From positions 1 to 64,000 of the forward strand of contig NZ_RQYT01000005.1 of assembly GCF_003932785.1 (NCBI RefSeq): a stretch of DNA of 64,000 nt. Direction: 5' to 3'. The translations under genes were made by a program, and so were the position numbers. Position 1 is the first letter of the stretch, and every line of letters begins with the position of its first letter. This stretch comes from Arachnia propionica (GTDB lineage Bacteria > Actinomycetota > Actinomycetes > Propionibacteriales > Propionibacteriaceae). Below the pieces are notes generated by a model. The model saw only the letters and a program-made list of their open reading frames with translations. It had not been told where the DNA came from and did not search any database. Of the stretch, positions 15,072-23,817 are shown one piece after another.

Positions 15072-15125
15072 ACACTACTGGCACTTTCAGCCCTCGAAGC
15101 AATCCCTGATGCTAGACTGCGCCCC

Positions 15126-18100
15126 ATGATGACCATCTCCCGCCTGAGTGCCGGGGATGGCTATGAGTACTACACCAGCGTCACAGCGCGCGCAGACCAC
15201 CGGTCCAAAGACCAGGAGTTGGGCGACTACTACTTGGAGAGCGGCACGCCTCCAGGTCAGTGGATGGGGCGTGGAGCGGCCGCCTTGGGCATCGAGGGTG
15301 AGGTCACAGAGGCCCAGATGAAGGCCCTGTTCGGTGAGGGATTGCACCCTGAGGCGGATCGTCTCATCGCCGAGCAGATCGCCGCCGGGGTGAGCGCGAA
15401 GAAGGCCATCGAGGCTGTCAGGTTGGGCAGGAAGTTCGCTGCATACCAGGTCCCGGACAGCCAACTTCGACGCGCTATTGACGACGCTGTGAGTGCTGAG
15501 GAACGTCGTCTTGGCCGTGATCTTGACGCCAATGAGCGCCTGAAGGTGCGAATGAAAACCGCAGGAATCGCGTTCAAAGAGGCGCACGGACGCAGCGGAA
15601 ACCGGGTCGAAGTCGCCAAGTGGATGAGCCAAGAACTCAGCAGCAAGCAGAACACCGTGGCCGGATTTGACCTCACCTTCAGCGCGCCGAAGTCGTTGTC
15701 TGTGGCGTGGGGAATCGCCTCACCCGAGCAGGCCAAACAGCTCGAGCAGGCGCATGAAGCAGCCATCGAGAGGACCATTAACTGGCTCGAGGACGAGGTC
15801 ATCAGGGCCCGAAGCGGAGCCCAAGGAATCGCCTTCCACGCCACAGAAGGCCTCCTCGCCACCCGCTTCCGACACTGGGAGTCCCGCGAGGGAGATCCCC
15901 AGCTGCACGACCACGTTGTGATCGCCAATCGCGTGCAGATCACCGACGCGCAGGGCCGCATCAAGTGGCTCACCATCGACTCCCGCAGCCTCTACAAGGC
16001 AACGGTCACCGCCTCATCGGTTTACAACGAAGCCTTGGCCAGCGAACTCAAGCAGCTGGGGGTGGAGTTGCGGGAGCGCACCACACCCAGCGGCGACTAC
16101 CGCGGCATGGAACTCGCCGCGATCAGTGATGAGCTGATCGATCAGTGCTCGGGACGACGGGCCGCGATCACCGCCCGCACCGAACAGCTCGTCGCCGAGT
16201 TCGTGGCTGAGCGTGGCCACGAACCAGACCGCAAGACCCGCCTGGCCCTGGCGCAGCAGGCCACCCTCGAGACCAGGATCCCGAAGTCCCAGGCCATCTC
16301 CCGCGACGAACTCCGCACGCAATGGCGGGGCCATCTCGGGGCCGATGCGGAGCGCATCCAGGCCGAGATCAGCGCACAGCTCGACGCCGAATCGACTGCC
16401 ATGCCTGCTGCTGCCCTGGTCCCAGGCCAAGAGCCGGACCCAGGGATTGATGCGGTGGATGTGGAGCAGGTCGCAGCCGACATCGTCGCCGAGCTCTCGG
16501 CTCGGCAGTCGGTGTGGAACCGCAACCACGTCTCCACCAGGGTCAACATGTGGGCCGCCGCCAGGGCCGAGCTCATCACCGATGAGCTGCGTAAGCAAGT
16601 GCTCGATGCCGCGTTGAATCGGGCATCCATCCAGATCACGCCCGAGGTGAAAACCCCGGTGTTGCCGGAGCTCCTCAACCCCGACGGCACGTCGATCTAT
16701 CAGCCCCCGGCGGCACGCCTCCACACCTCAGCCCAGGTCCTCAAGGCGGAGGATCTGCTCGTGGATGCCGCCCACGACATCCACCTCCCGGCTGTCACCG
16801 CGGAGGTCTTTGACGCCGTCCTGGCGGAGCAGGAACTCCAGCTCGATCCAGGCCAGATCGCCCTGGCCCGACAGGTTGCTCTCAACGACCAGGTGCTGAC
16901 TGTTGGGATCGGTCCGGCAGGTGCCGGGAAGACCACCGCCATGCGCGTCGCCACCCAAGCCATCACCCAATCCGGGGCCCAAGTCCACGGTGTGACGGTC
17001 TCGGCCGCGGCCGCCGACCAACTCCAGCAGGCCACCGGCATGCCCTCGACGACGATCGCGAAATGGCTGCACGACCATCCCCAGGGCAGGCACCAGATTC
17101 GACCTGGTGACGTGATCGTTGTCGATGAGGCTGGGATGGCCTCCGCGACCGATCTGGCGGCGATCACCCGTGCCGCCCGCGACGCCGGTGCGTTCGTGCG
17201 GCTGGTCGGTGACGACCGTCAGCTCCAGGCCATCGGCGCCGGGGGAGCGCTGAAGATGCTCACCGGTGAGGCCGACGTCGTGCGCCTCGAGCAGCTCCAC
17301 CGCTTCACCAACCCCGAGGAGGCGTCCGCGTCACTCAGGTTGCGGGACCAGGGGGACGTCGAGTGGCACATCTCCCAGGGCCGGGTCCACGGCGGCACCG
17401 CCCAAGCCATGCACCAGGCCATGGTGCAGGCCTGGAACCGCGACCTCCAGCAGGGCGCTCAGACGCTCATGATGGCCACCACCAACAGTTCTGTAGAGGC
17501 GTTGAATCTGTTGGCGCAGCAGCAGCGCATCGACGACGGCCACGTCAACACCGCCACCACCATCACCCTCGCCGACGGGGCCGAAGCAGGGGTGGGAGAC
17601 TGGATCCTCACCCGCCGCAACGACCGCCGCCTGACCACAGGCAGCGGCCATTCGTTTGTGAAGAACGGCGACCGCTGGACCATCCAACAGATCCACGCCG
17701 ACGGCAGTGTCGCAGTCGTCGACGACCACAACCGCACCTGCACCCTCCCCGCCGACTACATCCGCTCCTGGACCGGGCTGGGGTATGCGACGACCGTGCA
17801 TCGGGCCCAGGGCCGCACCGTCGACTCAAGCCACCTCCTCCTTGACACCACCGCCATCGGGCATGACGCGGTGTACGTCGGCCTCACCCGCGGCCGCAGC
17901 AACAACGAGGTGTGGGCCGTCACTGACGGCACCACCGCCCCCGACATGCTCCGAGCAGCGGCATCGAAGGACGTCCAAGCATCCTCTGCACGGGAGTTGA
18001 TTGCCCAGGCCCAGGCGGAGGCGGAGCATCCCGCGACCCTGGTGCGGATCCTCACCGACGTACAACGCCGCGCCGACACCCACCGCTACAACCAGGTGAT

Positions 18101-21100
18101 GCGCCTGGAGCATCCCGCCGTGTGGGTCCAGGTCCAGACCTCGCCGCAGCTCCACCGTCTCCACGCAGCACTCCACGAAGCAGAACAACGCGGCTTTGCT
18201 CCCTCCCGGATCCTGCGTGAGTGCGCGGAGAATCTGCCCGACGGCGTCACCGAGCCCGCCGGGCTGATTGCGTGGCGGATCCGCCGCCACCTCACCCTCG
18301 CCGCCCAGCACGCCTCCAAGCAGGGTGAGATCACGCGCCGCTTCAGCCACCTGTCGGATCTCGAGCTCGCCGCCCAGCTCCACTCCGCCACCATCGACAA
18401 GACCACCGCCCTCAACCAACTCAAAGCGACGAAGAAGACGGCGTGGGAGACCGACCCGGTCCCGGCGGTCACGAAACGCGGCGTGGAGGTGCCCTCGTGG
18501 CAACACCGCGTCTACGGCCACCTCGACGACTCCGAGCTCGCCACCCGACTTCGTGACGCCCGCGGCCGCGCCGAGGCCGCATCGCGGGCGATCACCGAGA
18601 TCCGCCGGCACATCCGACAACTGCTGCGCGACCCAGAAGCCCCGGCCTCCGAACAGCTGCTGAAGAATCTGGATGCTCGCCTCGAACGGTTGCGCAACGA
18701 CCGGTATGAGGCCACCCGGACCGCAACCCAGCTGCGGGAGGAAACCACCACCCGCCACCGCCTCGACGGACCGTCATGGCATCGTGAGACGGTGCAGCGG
18801 GGGGCCGCGACGATGCCGGAGCGCCCCGGAAACCTCGCAGGCGATGTGGGCCGCGCTGAACTCGGCTTCACCGCCGTGCAGGAACTCCGGAAGCAGTTGT
18901 GGATCGAGTCGCAGCGTCGGCGTCTCGACCCCCACCCCGCCCAGGTGGAGCGGTTCGGGGCCCCCGCATGGGCGATCTCCGGCCACGGCACCGACGACCC
19001 AGCCATGCCGAGCAGTTGGGCGGCCGCGTTGACCCAGATGCGTCACCAGGTCGCCGACGCGATCACCACCCGAGGCGCCGCGTTGGCCCTCGACCCACCC
19101 GACTGGGCCACAACCTATCTCGGCCCCGTCCCCCACGTGGATGATCCTCGTCGCGCAAGGTGGGAGCAGGTCGCGGGGCAGATCGAGACCTGGCGCGGCC
19201 TCACCGACCACACCGACCCCGTCACCGCCCTGCCTGCCCCATCACGGTCCAAGGCCGTCGGGGCCCAGGCAGCGACCTGGCTGCACACCCTCCACGCCGC
19301 CGCCTCCGACCTCCGGGTTGGCCGCGCCATCCCCACACCCGACGACAGTCCCGGCGGGGGAGCAGAGCCCTCACAGCCTGCCCCGGTGCCGGTGCTCACC
19401 GCCCCCACACCCACCACCGACAAGGGTGGGGTGCGTCGCGCCGCCTCCGAGCCCGCACGCCGGATCCAGCCCGCGGCCACACCGACCCCGGCACCCCGCG
19501 ACACGCCCACCGAGACCGTGCCGACGACCGTTCCGAAGCTCACCCCCGCGGCCGAGCTCGAGCCTGAGCTCCTCGGGGCCACCAGCCGGGACAGGATCAT
19601 CGACCTCACCCACCAAGCCGCCCAGTTCTTCAAGGAGCACTACGTCGGCTCGGCCGCGGCCGACTACATGCGCGAGCGGTTGGGCACCGACCTGGTGGCA
19701 GATCATCCCGAGGTCGTGGTCGGGTACGCCCCTTCCGGGAGTCGCCTGGCCCAGCACCTGCGCCGTCACGGTGCCAGTGATCAGGAGCTCATCGACGCCG
19801 GTCTTGCGAAACCCGCCCGAGACGGCCGCGGCATCATCGACGTCTTCCGTGACCGCCTCATTCTTGGCATCCACAACCTCGACGGCGACCTGGTCGGGTT
19901 CGTCGGCCGCGCCCGACCCGACGCCGACAAACACGTCCCCAAGTACTTGAACACCGCGACCACCCGCGCCTTCCACAAGAGCGAGATCCTCTTCGGGCTC
20001 GCCGAGCACCAGGACCTGGTGAAAGACGGCGCGGACCTGGTGCGGGTCGAGGGCCCACTCGATGCCCTGGCCATCACGCTGGGCACCAACGGCCGCGCGG
20101 TGGGGGTTGCCCCGCTCGGGACCGCCCTGACCGAGCAGCAGGCCCAGGCGATCGCCGCCCAGGGGGTGCGGGTGTGGGAGGCCACCGACACCGACGCCGC
20201 CGGGCAGAAAGCAGCTGCCCGTGACCATGAGCTCCTCATCCGCCACGGCATCCTCGCCCGGGACTTCCCCCTCCTGCCGCCCGACGGGCAACCGGTGAAG
20301 GACCCCGCCGAACTCCTGCAACGCGACGGCGGTGCGGAGGCGTTGCAGATGCCCCTCATCCTCGAAGACGCCGCCCCCACCGTCGCCGGGAAACTCCTGG
20401 TCGGCATGGTGGCCGAGCACGCCGACCACCTGGTCGGTGACGCCAACACCAGACTCGCGGTCGCCCGCCAAGCAGCTCAGCTCATCGCCGACCTCCCCAC
20501 CGAGGAGCGCGACTACCACACCAACCTGGTGGCCGCTGCCCTGCACGATCTCGACCCCGCCCAGCACCAGGCGGCGTTGCGTGACCTGGTCACCCAGGAA
20601 GTCCAACAGCAGGCCCAGCCTGTCCCTGACGGCCCAGGGGTCAGGGTCCGGCCCAGGGCCGGAGAGCGCCTCCAGGACCTCGCCGCCCATCTCGGCGTGG
20701 CCACCACACCCCCGCGCACCCCGGCTGTGCAGGCGCCCGAGCCCACACCCGGCGCGCCACTGCCTGCTGCCGGTCTGCTGCCACCCCTCCACACCGCAGC
20801 CATCACCCGCCCCACACACCCAGTGCACGACACTCAACCAGCACAGCCGCTGCACACACTGCAAGCCATGCAGTCAGCACACCCAGTCCAGTCCGTGCAG
20901 CAGCCCCACCCAGCGCAGCCAGTGCAGCCGGTGCAGCAGTCGGAGTCGCTGCAGGACATCATCGCCCGGTGGGAGGTCCGCCAGGAGCTCACAGCCCTGG
21001 CCGAGCGCATGGAGACCCTCCCCGAACGGGCAGCCCTGACCATGGACCTCGACGCCGCCCAGCGTGCCCGGACCCAGCTCCACCACACCCCCGGCACCCC

Positions 21101-21401
21101 CCTCCTGCAGGTCCTCACCGCCCGCGCCGACCTCGACCGCGAGATCGCCACCCTCGAAGACCGCCTCCACGACCTCAACAAACCCGCCCTGCAACGCAGC
21201 CTCGAACGCCACCAAGCCGCCGTCGAAGCCCAACGCGCTCAGGCGATCGACGCCCAGGCCCGCGCGATCGCAGCCGACAGGTCCCGGCCCCTCATCGACC
21301 GGATCCGCGACACCGCCGCCCTCAAACGCCACACCCCCCAGCCGCCAGAGCAGCCCACCCCACCAGCGCCACGCCGCGACCGCAACGCCCCTGAACGCTG
21401 A
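15126..21401 (+). CDS. traA: MobF-type relaxase fused to helicase and TOPRIM primase
   Basis: About 2091 residues; start ATG 15126 (or 15129) because the relaxase motif begins at once (SAGDGYEYYTSV with the catalytic tyrosines). The metal-binding triad is LHDHVVIANRV (H-x-H), near residue 263. A RecD-like helicase follows with GIGPAGAGKTTAMR (about 596) and VIVDEAGMASATD. After coiled-coil and Pro-rich spacers, a DnaG-like primase core (FFKEHYVGSAAADYMRERLG, about 1500) and TOPRIM motifs VEGPLDALAI and EATDTDAAG (about 1640-1700) appear. A Pro-Val-Gln linker (about 1899-1943) is made of 9-bp repeats. It should nick oriT, unwind and possibly prime the transferred strand. A TAGACT -10 seven bp before the ATG suggests a leaderless transcript. 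Confidence 0.9.
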   Translation: MMTISRLSAGDGYEYYTSVTARADHRSKDQELGDYYLESGTPPGQWMGRGAAALGIEGEVTEAQMKALFGEGLHPEADRLIAEQIAAGVSAKKAIEAVRLGRKFAAYQVPDSQLRRAIDDAVSAEERRLGRDLDANERLKVRMKTAGIAFKEAHGRSGNRVEVAKWMSQELSSKQNTVAGFDLTFSAPKSLSVAWGIASPEQAKQLEQAHEAAIERTINWLEDEVIRARSGAQGIAFHATEGLLATRFRHWESREGDPQLHDHVVIANRVQITDAQGRIKWLTIDSRSLYKATVTASSVYNEALASELKQLGVELRERTTPSGDYRGMELAAISDELIDQCSGRRAAITARTEQLVAEFVAERGHEPDRKTRLALAQQATLETRIPKSQAISRDELRTQWRGHLGADAERIQAEISAQLDAESTAMPAAALVPGQEPDPGIDAVDVEQVAADIVAELSARQSVWNRNHVSTRVNMWAAARAELITDELRKQVLDAALNRASIQITPEVKTPVLPELLNPDGTSIYQPPAARLHTSAQVLKAEDLLVDAAHDIHLPAVTAEVFDAVLAEQELQLDPGQIALARQVALNDQVLTVGIGPAGAGKTTAMRVATQAITQSGAQVHGVTVSAAAADQLQQATGMPSTTIAKWLHDHPQGRHQIRPGDVIVVDEAGMASATDLAAITRAARDAGAFVRLVGDDRQLQAIGAGGALKMLTGEADVVRLEQLHRFTNPEEASASLRLRDQGDVEWHISQGRVHGGTAQAMHQAMVQAWNRDLQQGAQTLMMATTNSSVEALNLLAQQQRIDDGHVNTATTITLADGAEAGVGDWILTRRNDRRLTTGSGHSFVKNGDRWTIQQIHADGSVAVVDDHNRTCTLPADYIRSWTGLGYATTVHRAQGRTVDSSHLLLDTTAIGHDAVYVGLTRGRSNNEVWAVTDGTTAPDMLRAAASKDVQASSARELIAQAQAEAEHPATLVRILTDVQRRADTHRYNQVMRLEHPAVWVQVQTSPQLHRLHAALHEAEQRGFAPSRILRECAENLPDGVTEPAGLIAWRIRRHLTLAAQHASKQGEITRRFSHLSDLELAAQLHSATIDKTTALNQLKATKKTAWETDPVPAVTKRGVEVPSWQHRVYGHLDDSELATRLRDARGRAEAASRAITEIRRHIRQLLRDPEAPASEQLLKNLDARLERLRNDRYEATRTATQLREETTTRHRLDGPSWHRETVQRGAATMPERPGNLAGDVGRAELGFTAVQELRKQLWIESQRRRLDPHPAQVERFGAPAWAISGHGTDDPAMPSSWAAALTQMRHQVADAITTRGAALALDPPDWATTYLGPVPHVDDPRRARWEQVAGQIETWRGLTDHTDPVTALPAPSRSKAVGAQAATWLHTLHAAASDLRVGRAIPTPDDSPGGGAEPSQPAPVPVLTAPTPTTDKGGVRRAASEPARRIQPAATPTPAPRDTPTETVPTTVPKLTPAAELEPELLGATSRDRIIDLTHQAAQFFKEHYVGSAAADYMRERLGTDLVADHPEVVVGYAPSGSRLAQHLRRHGASDQELIDAGLAKPARDGRGIIDVFRDRLILGIHNLDGDLVGFVGRARPDADKHVPKYLNTATTRAFHKSEILFGLAEHQDLVKDGADLVRVEGPLDALAITLGTNGRAVGVAPLGTALTEQQAQAIAAQGVRVWEATDTDAAGQKAAARDHELLIRHGILARDFPLLPPDGQPVKDPAELLQRDGGAEALQMPLILEDAAPTVAGKLLVGMVAEHADHLVGDANTRLAVARQAAQLIADLPTEERDYHTNLVAAALHDLDPAQHQAALRDLVTQEVQQQAQPVPDGPGVRVRPRAGERLQDLAAHLGVATTPPRTPAVQAPEPTPGAPLPAAGLLPPLHTAAITRPTHPVHDTQPAQPLHTLQAMQSAHPVQSVQQPHPAQPVQPVQQSESLQDIIARWEVRQELTALAERMETLPERAALTMDLDAAQRARTQLHHTPGTPLLQVLTARADLDREIATLEDRLHDLNKPALQRSLERHQAAVEAQRAQAIDAQARAIAADRSRPLIDRIRDTAALKRHTPQPPEQPTPPAPRRDRNAPER
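20820..20954 (+). repeat. 9-bp repeat cluster E (15 units)
   Basis: Fifteen contiguous 9-mers such as CCAGTGCAC, CCAGCACAG, CCAGTGCAG, CCGGTGCAG. The DNA unit is that of clusters A and C, but here it is read one base out of phase, as Pro-Val-Gln rather than Ser-Ala-x. Confidence 0.85.
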
Positions 21402-21404
21402 ACC

Positions 21405-21460
21405 GGTGTAACATTGTGGGGTATATTATTCCGAAATAGGTTGTATTGGCTGGTTTTCAA
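21405..21460 (+). promoter_or_regulatory. AT-rich promoter region before 21472 gene
   Basis: A sudden AT-rich stretch (TATATTATTCCG around 21421-21432) in otherwise GC-rich DNA separates the relaxase stop from the GTG start at 21472. I see a plausible -10 but cannot fix the start of transcription. Confidence 0.35.
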
Positions 21461-21471
21461 GGGGTTGAGCT

Positions 21472-22104
21472 GTGAACCACGAGCACGTTGTCTCATTGCT
21501 GCAGAGCACGGGGACTCTCACCGGGGTCCTGGACGAGGCCTTGGCCGAGGCGATCGCCAGGGCTGAGCGAGAGTGTGCTGCGTATCGGCACGAGGAGTAC
21601 CGGTTCATCCGGGCGCTGCACGTGCGTCTTGCCGCACGCCAGGAACTGGAACGTCTCGGCCTGCCCGAGAAGTGGCAGCTGGCTGGGAATCCTGCCCGTA
21701 TGGGGCAGCTCATCCTCCAAGACCCCGGCCGGATGTCGTTGCGGCTGCTGCGGGCCAACCCACTCCAACCCAACCGTGTCCCTCACGCCGGATCGAACCA
21801 GGCACGCATCAGGGTATGGCAGCAGCCTCCGTTGGATCCGAACTGGCCAGCTGCCCCAAGTCAGGAGGTTGTCTTCCTTGCGTTGTGGGACTACAGCGAT
21901 GAGCGGAACCGGCTTGACGGGTTCAGTCTCCGTTTCATCCATCCTGTTGGGGCAGGGAAGTATCGTGGCACGGTTCCCTGCGACCTCGACGTCGCGATCC
22001 CCCGCCACGGCACCACCTTCGAGGACCTCGAGTTCCTTCCCCAGGATCAGGAGGAGGACCTGTTCGGCAGTTACGAGATCCTTGAGGCCGAGGAAACAGA
22101 CTGA
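21472..22104 (+). CDS. protein of unknown function paired with ImmA-type regulator
   Basis: 210 residues from GTG 21472, preceded by AAGGGG. N-terminal helices, then a segment with many Pro and aromatic residues (RIRVWQQPPLDPNWPAAP, VVFLALWDYSDERNRLDGFS) and an acidic end. It overlaps the next gene's ATG by one base (TGATGA), so translation is coupled. Small proteins often precede ImmA/IrrE-type protease regulators and may be the partner or substrate, but I do not recognise the family. Confidence 0.6.
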   Translation: MNHEHVVSLLQSTGTLTGVLDEALAEAIARAERECAAYRHEEYRFIRALHVRLAARQELERLGLPEKWQLAGNPARMGQLILQDPGRMSLRLLRANPLQPNRVPHAGSNQARIRVWQQPPLDPNWPAAPSQEVVFLALWDYSDERNRLDGFSLRFIHPVGAGKYRGTVPCDLDVAIPRHGTTFEDLEFLPQDQEEDLFGSYEILEAEETD

Positions 22105-23234
22105 TGATCCAGTTGTTGCCGAACGGGCGTCGGCTGCTCGCGCTACGGGAGCTGCTGGGGCTGACCCAGCAGGACTTGGCCCATGCCCTGGGAATCAGCC
22201 AGCCCGCCCTGTCGAAGATCGAGAAGGCGGAACGTCCCCTCAGCACCGAACTCATCGACCGAGCCAGCCGTCACTACGACCTCCCAGCGCAGTTCTTCCA
22301 CGTCCCACCCAGCGTCCTCGAGGTCGGGATCCCCACCTTCCGCAAGGCCAGCACCGCCCGCGCCGGAGACGAACGACGAATCCTACGCACCTACCGGGAA
22401 GCCGCCCGCGTGTGGGCCGACGCCTCGGAAGCATCCGGCTACCACACCAACCAGATCCCTCCCAGCCTCGCCACCCTCGACGTCGACGCTGCAGCGGGGA
22501 AACTTCGACGCATCGCCGGGATCGACGCCACCGTCCCCATCGGTAACATGACCCGCCTGCTGGAACGACTCGGTATCGCAGTCATCTGGCAGCTCACACC
22601 CGCCGAGGACGACGCATCGGCCCATGCCGGGATCTCCATCCCGGCCGCGAACCCGACGCGCCCCTTGATCGCGTTGGCCTCCCCGCTACCAGGAGATGCA
22701 GCCAGGTTCACCTTGGCACACGAACTCGCTCACCTGATCTGGGACCAGGACACCCAGCCCTGGACCAGCTCCAGGAGCCCCCAAGAGAAACGCGCCCACG
22801 ACTTCGCCAGCGCCCTTCTTCTTCCCGCCAGCATGATCCGCAGCCGGGTCACTGACACCCTCAACCTCAATGGCTACCTTCCCATCAAAGCCGAATACGG
22901 GACCAGCCTGGCCGCCATCATCATGGCCGCGAAACGACTCCAGGTCATCACCGCCCAGCGGGCACGCAGCCTGTTCATCCAACTTTCTGCCCGAGGATGG
23001 CGCACCAGTGAGCCCATCCACGTCGGCGAGGAACATCCCCGCCTGCTCACCCAAGCTCTCCAACGCATCACCAGCTGGGACAGCCACTCCATCGCCACCA
23101 CCACCGCCATGCCCGCCGCCACCATCGCCCGCTGGACCGGCGAAACCATCCCCGACCCCGAGGCCGCCATCATCAGTCTCACTCACTGGCGCACCCACCG
23201 CGCCTCCGCCACACCTGCACCATCGCTGCACTGA
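22104..23234 (+). CDS. XRE-family regulator with ImmA/IrrE metalloprotease domain
   Basis: 376 residues. Residues 8-65 are a Cro/CI-type helix-turn-helix (LLGLTQQDLAHALGISQPAL). The middle and C-terminal part is an ImmA/IrrE-like zinc protease with ARFTLAHELAHLIWD (H-E-x-x-H) and the downstream Glu-containing helix EKRAHDFASALLLP. In ICEBs1 and related elements such enzymes cleave the element's repressor when the cell is damaged or quorum signals change, releasing excision and transfer genes. It could here act on the XRE-like regulator at 36743 or on its neighbour. The last codons overlap a 9-bp repeat cluster. Confidence 0.82.
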   Translation: MIQLLPNGRRLLALRELLGLTQQDLAHALGISQPALSKIEKAERPLSTELIDRASRHYDLPAQFFHVPPSVLEVGIPTFRKASTARAGDERRILRTYREAARVWADASEASGYHTNQIPPSLATLDVDAAAGKLRRIAGIDATVPIGNMTRLLERLGIAVIWQLTPAEDDASAHAGISIPAANPTRPLIALASPLPGDAARFTLAHELAHLIWDQDTQPWTSSRSPQEKRAHDFASALLLPASMIRSRVTDTLNLNGYLPIKAEYGTSLAAIIMAAKRLQVITAQRARSLFIQLSARGWRTSEPIHVGEEHPRLLTQALQRITSWDSHSIATTTAMPAATIARWTGETIPDPEAAIISLTHWRTHRASATPAPSLH

Positions 23235-23278
23235 CTGAGTCGGCTGCACTGCATGCACTGCCTGGAACGACTGCGCTG
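23225..23278 (-). repeat. 9-bp repeat cluster F (6 units, inverted)
   Basis: GCTGCACTG, ACTGAGTCG, GCTGCACTG, CATGCACTG, CCTGGAACG, ACTGCGCTG, running from the last codons of the ImmA-type gene across its stop into the 70-bp gap between convergent genes. Same orientation as cluster B. Confidence 0.75.
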
Positions 23279-23304
23279 ACCGCCGCCCGGACCGGGCGCT
23301 CGGA

Positions 23305-23817
23305 TCACCCCTGCTCGGCCGCGAGGGGATGGAAACGGGCGTCGGTGACCGTCGCCGGCGGATCCGGCTGATGGCCGTTGCGACACCGATCCACCCCCTG
23401 GACATACCCCAAGAAGGGGCGCCAGGAGTAGGTGTACCAGGCGATCAGCTCAGGCCCAGGGTGGTTCGCGGCCGCGATCTCCCACGCACACCTGAGCGCT
23501 TCGAGCTGGTTCACCAGGTCAGGGTGAGCCAGCCAGCACGGCGGGATCGCGGTCACCGCGTGGGTGACGCACATCCCATCCACCCACACGATCAACCGCT
23601 CCCACTCCTCCACGGTGCGGTCAGGGTCCAGACTCCACGGCCACAACACCACCGCCTCCTGCTTCCCGCCACGCGTGGCGACGGTGGTGGTGCGGGCCTC
23701 GGTCTGCCGCAGCCGCTCGATCACCTGCGACAGCAGAGCGGACTGTTGGGCGACCTCCTGCGACAGCCTGGAGACCGCATCATCCCGAACAGCCTGCTCG
23801 TCGACGTGCTCACTCAT
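23305..23817 (-). CDS. accessory protein at end of transfer operon (DUF4913-like)
   Basis: 170 residues from ATG 23817, overlapping the coupling-protein stop by one base. An N-terminal coiled coil (VSRLSQEVAQQSALLSQVIE) is followed by a Trp-rich domain: LWPWSLDPDRTVEEWERLIV, then ALRCAWEIA and LIAWYTYSWRPFLGYV. This pattern resembles the DUF4913 family found beside TraG-type genes in actinobacterial elements; I give that name from memory of the pattern. It is the last gene of the minus-strand transfer operon and may couple to the VirD4-like ATPase. Confidence 0.65.
   Translation of the reverse strand: MSEHVDEQAVRDDAVSRLSQEVAQQSALLSQVIERLRQTEARTTTVATRGGKQEAVVLWPWSLDPDRTVEEWERLIVWVDGMCVTHAVTAIPPCWLAHPDLVNQLEALRCAWEIAAANHPGPELIAWYTYSWRPFLGYVQGVDRCRNGHQPDPPATVTDARFHPLAAEQG

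Larger units (their letters stand above)
14570..15080. other. putative origin of transfer (oriT) region with six inverted repeats
   Basis: 576 bp between the accessory gene and the relaxase hold no gene but are packed with palindromes: hairpins at 14585-14617, 14668-14700 and 14832-14868, each with the loop ATCGA; a 21-bp inverted repeat 14723-14743/14783-14803; an 8-bp repeat 14873-14880/14897-14904; and a perfect 28-bp inverted repeat 14979-15006/15044-15071 ending 55 bp before the relaxase start. MobF relaxases recognise hairpins next to nic, usually adjacent to their own gene. An additional function as a replication origin is possible. Confidence 0.75.

Noticed and set aside
14358-15125. 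Open plus-strand frame running through the oriT region into the relaxase
   Set aside because: It is low-complexity, crosses all hairpins, overlaps the opposite-strand accessory gene and precedes the relaxase motif; the relaxase clearly begins at 15126.
19371-20864. 497-codon minus-strand frame opposite the relaxase primase part
   Set aside because: Gly/Val-rich shadow; the plus strand carries TOPRIM motifs.
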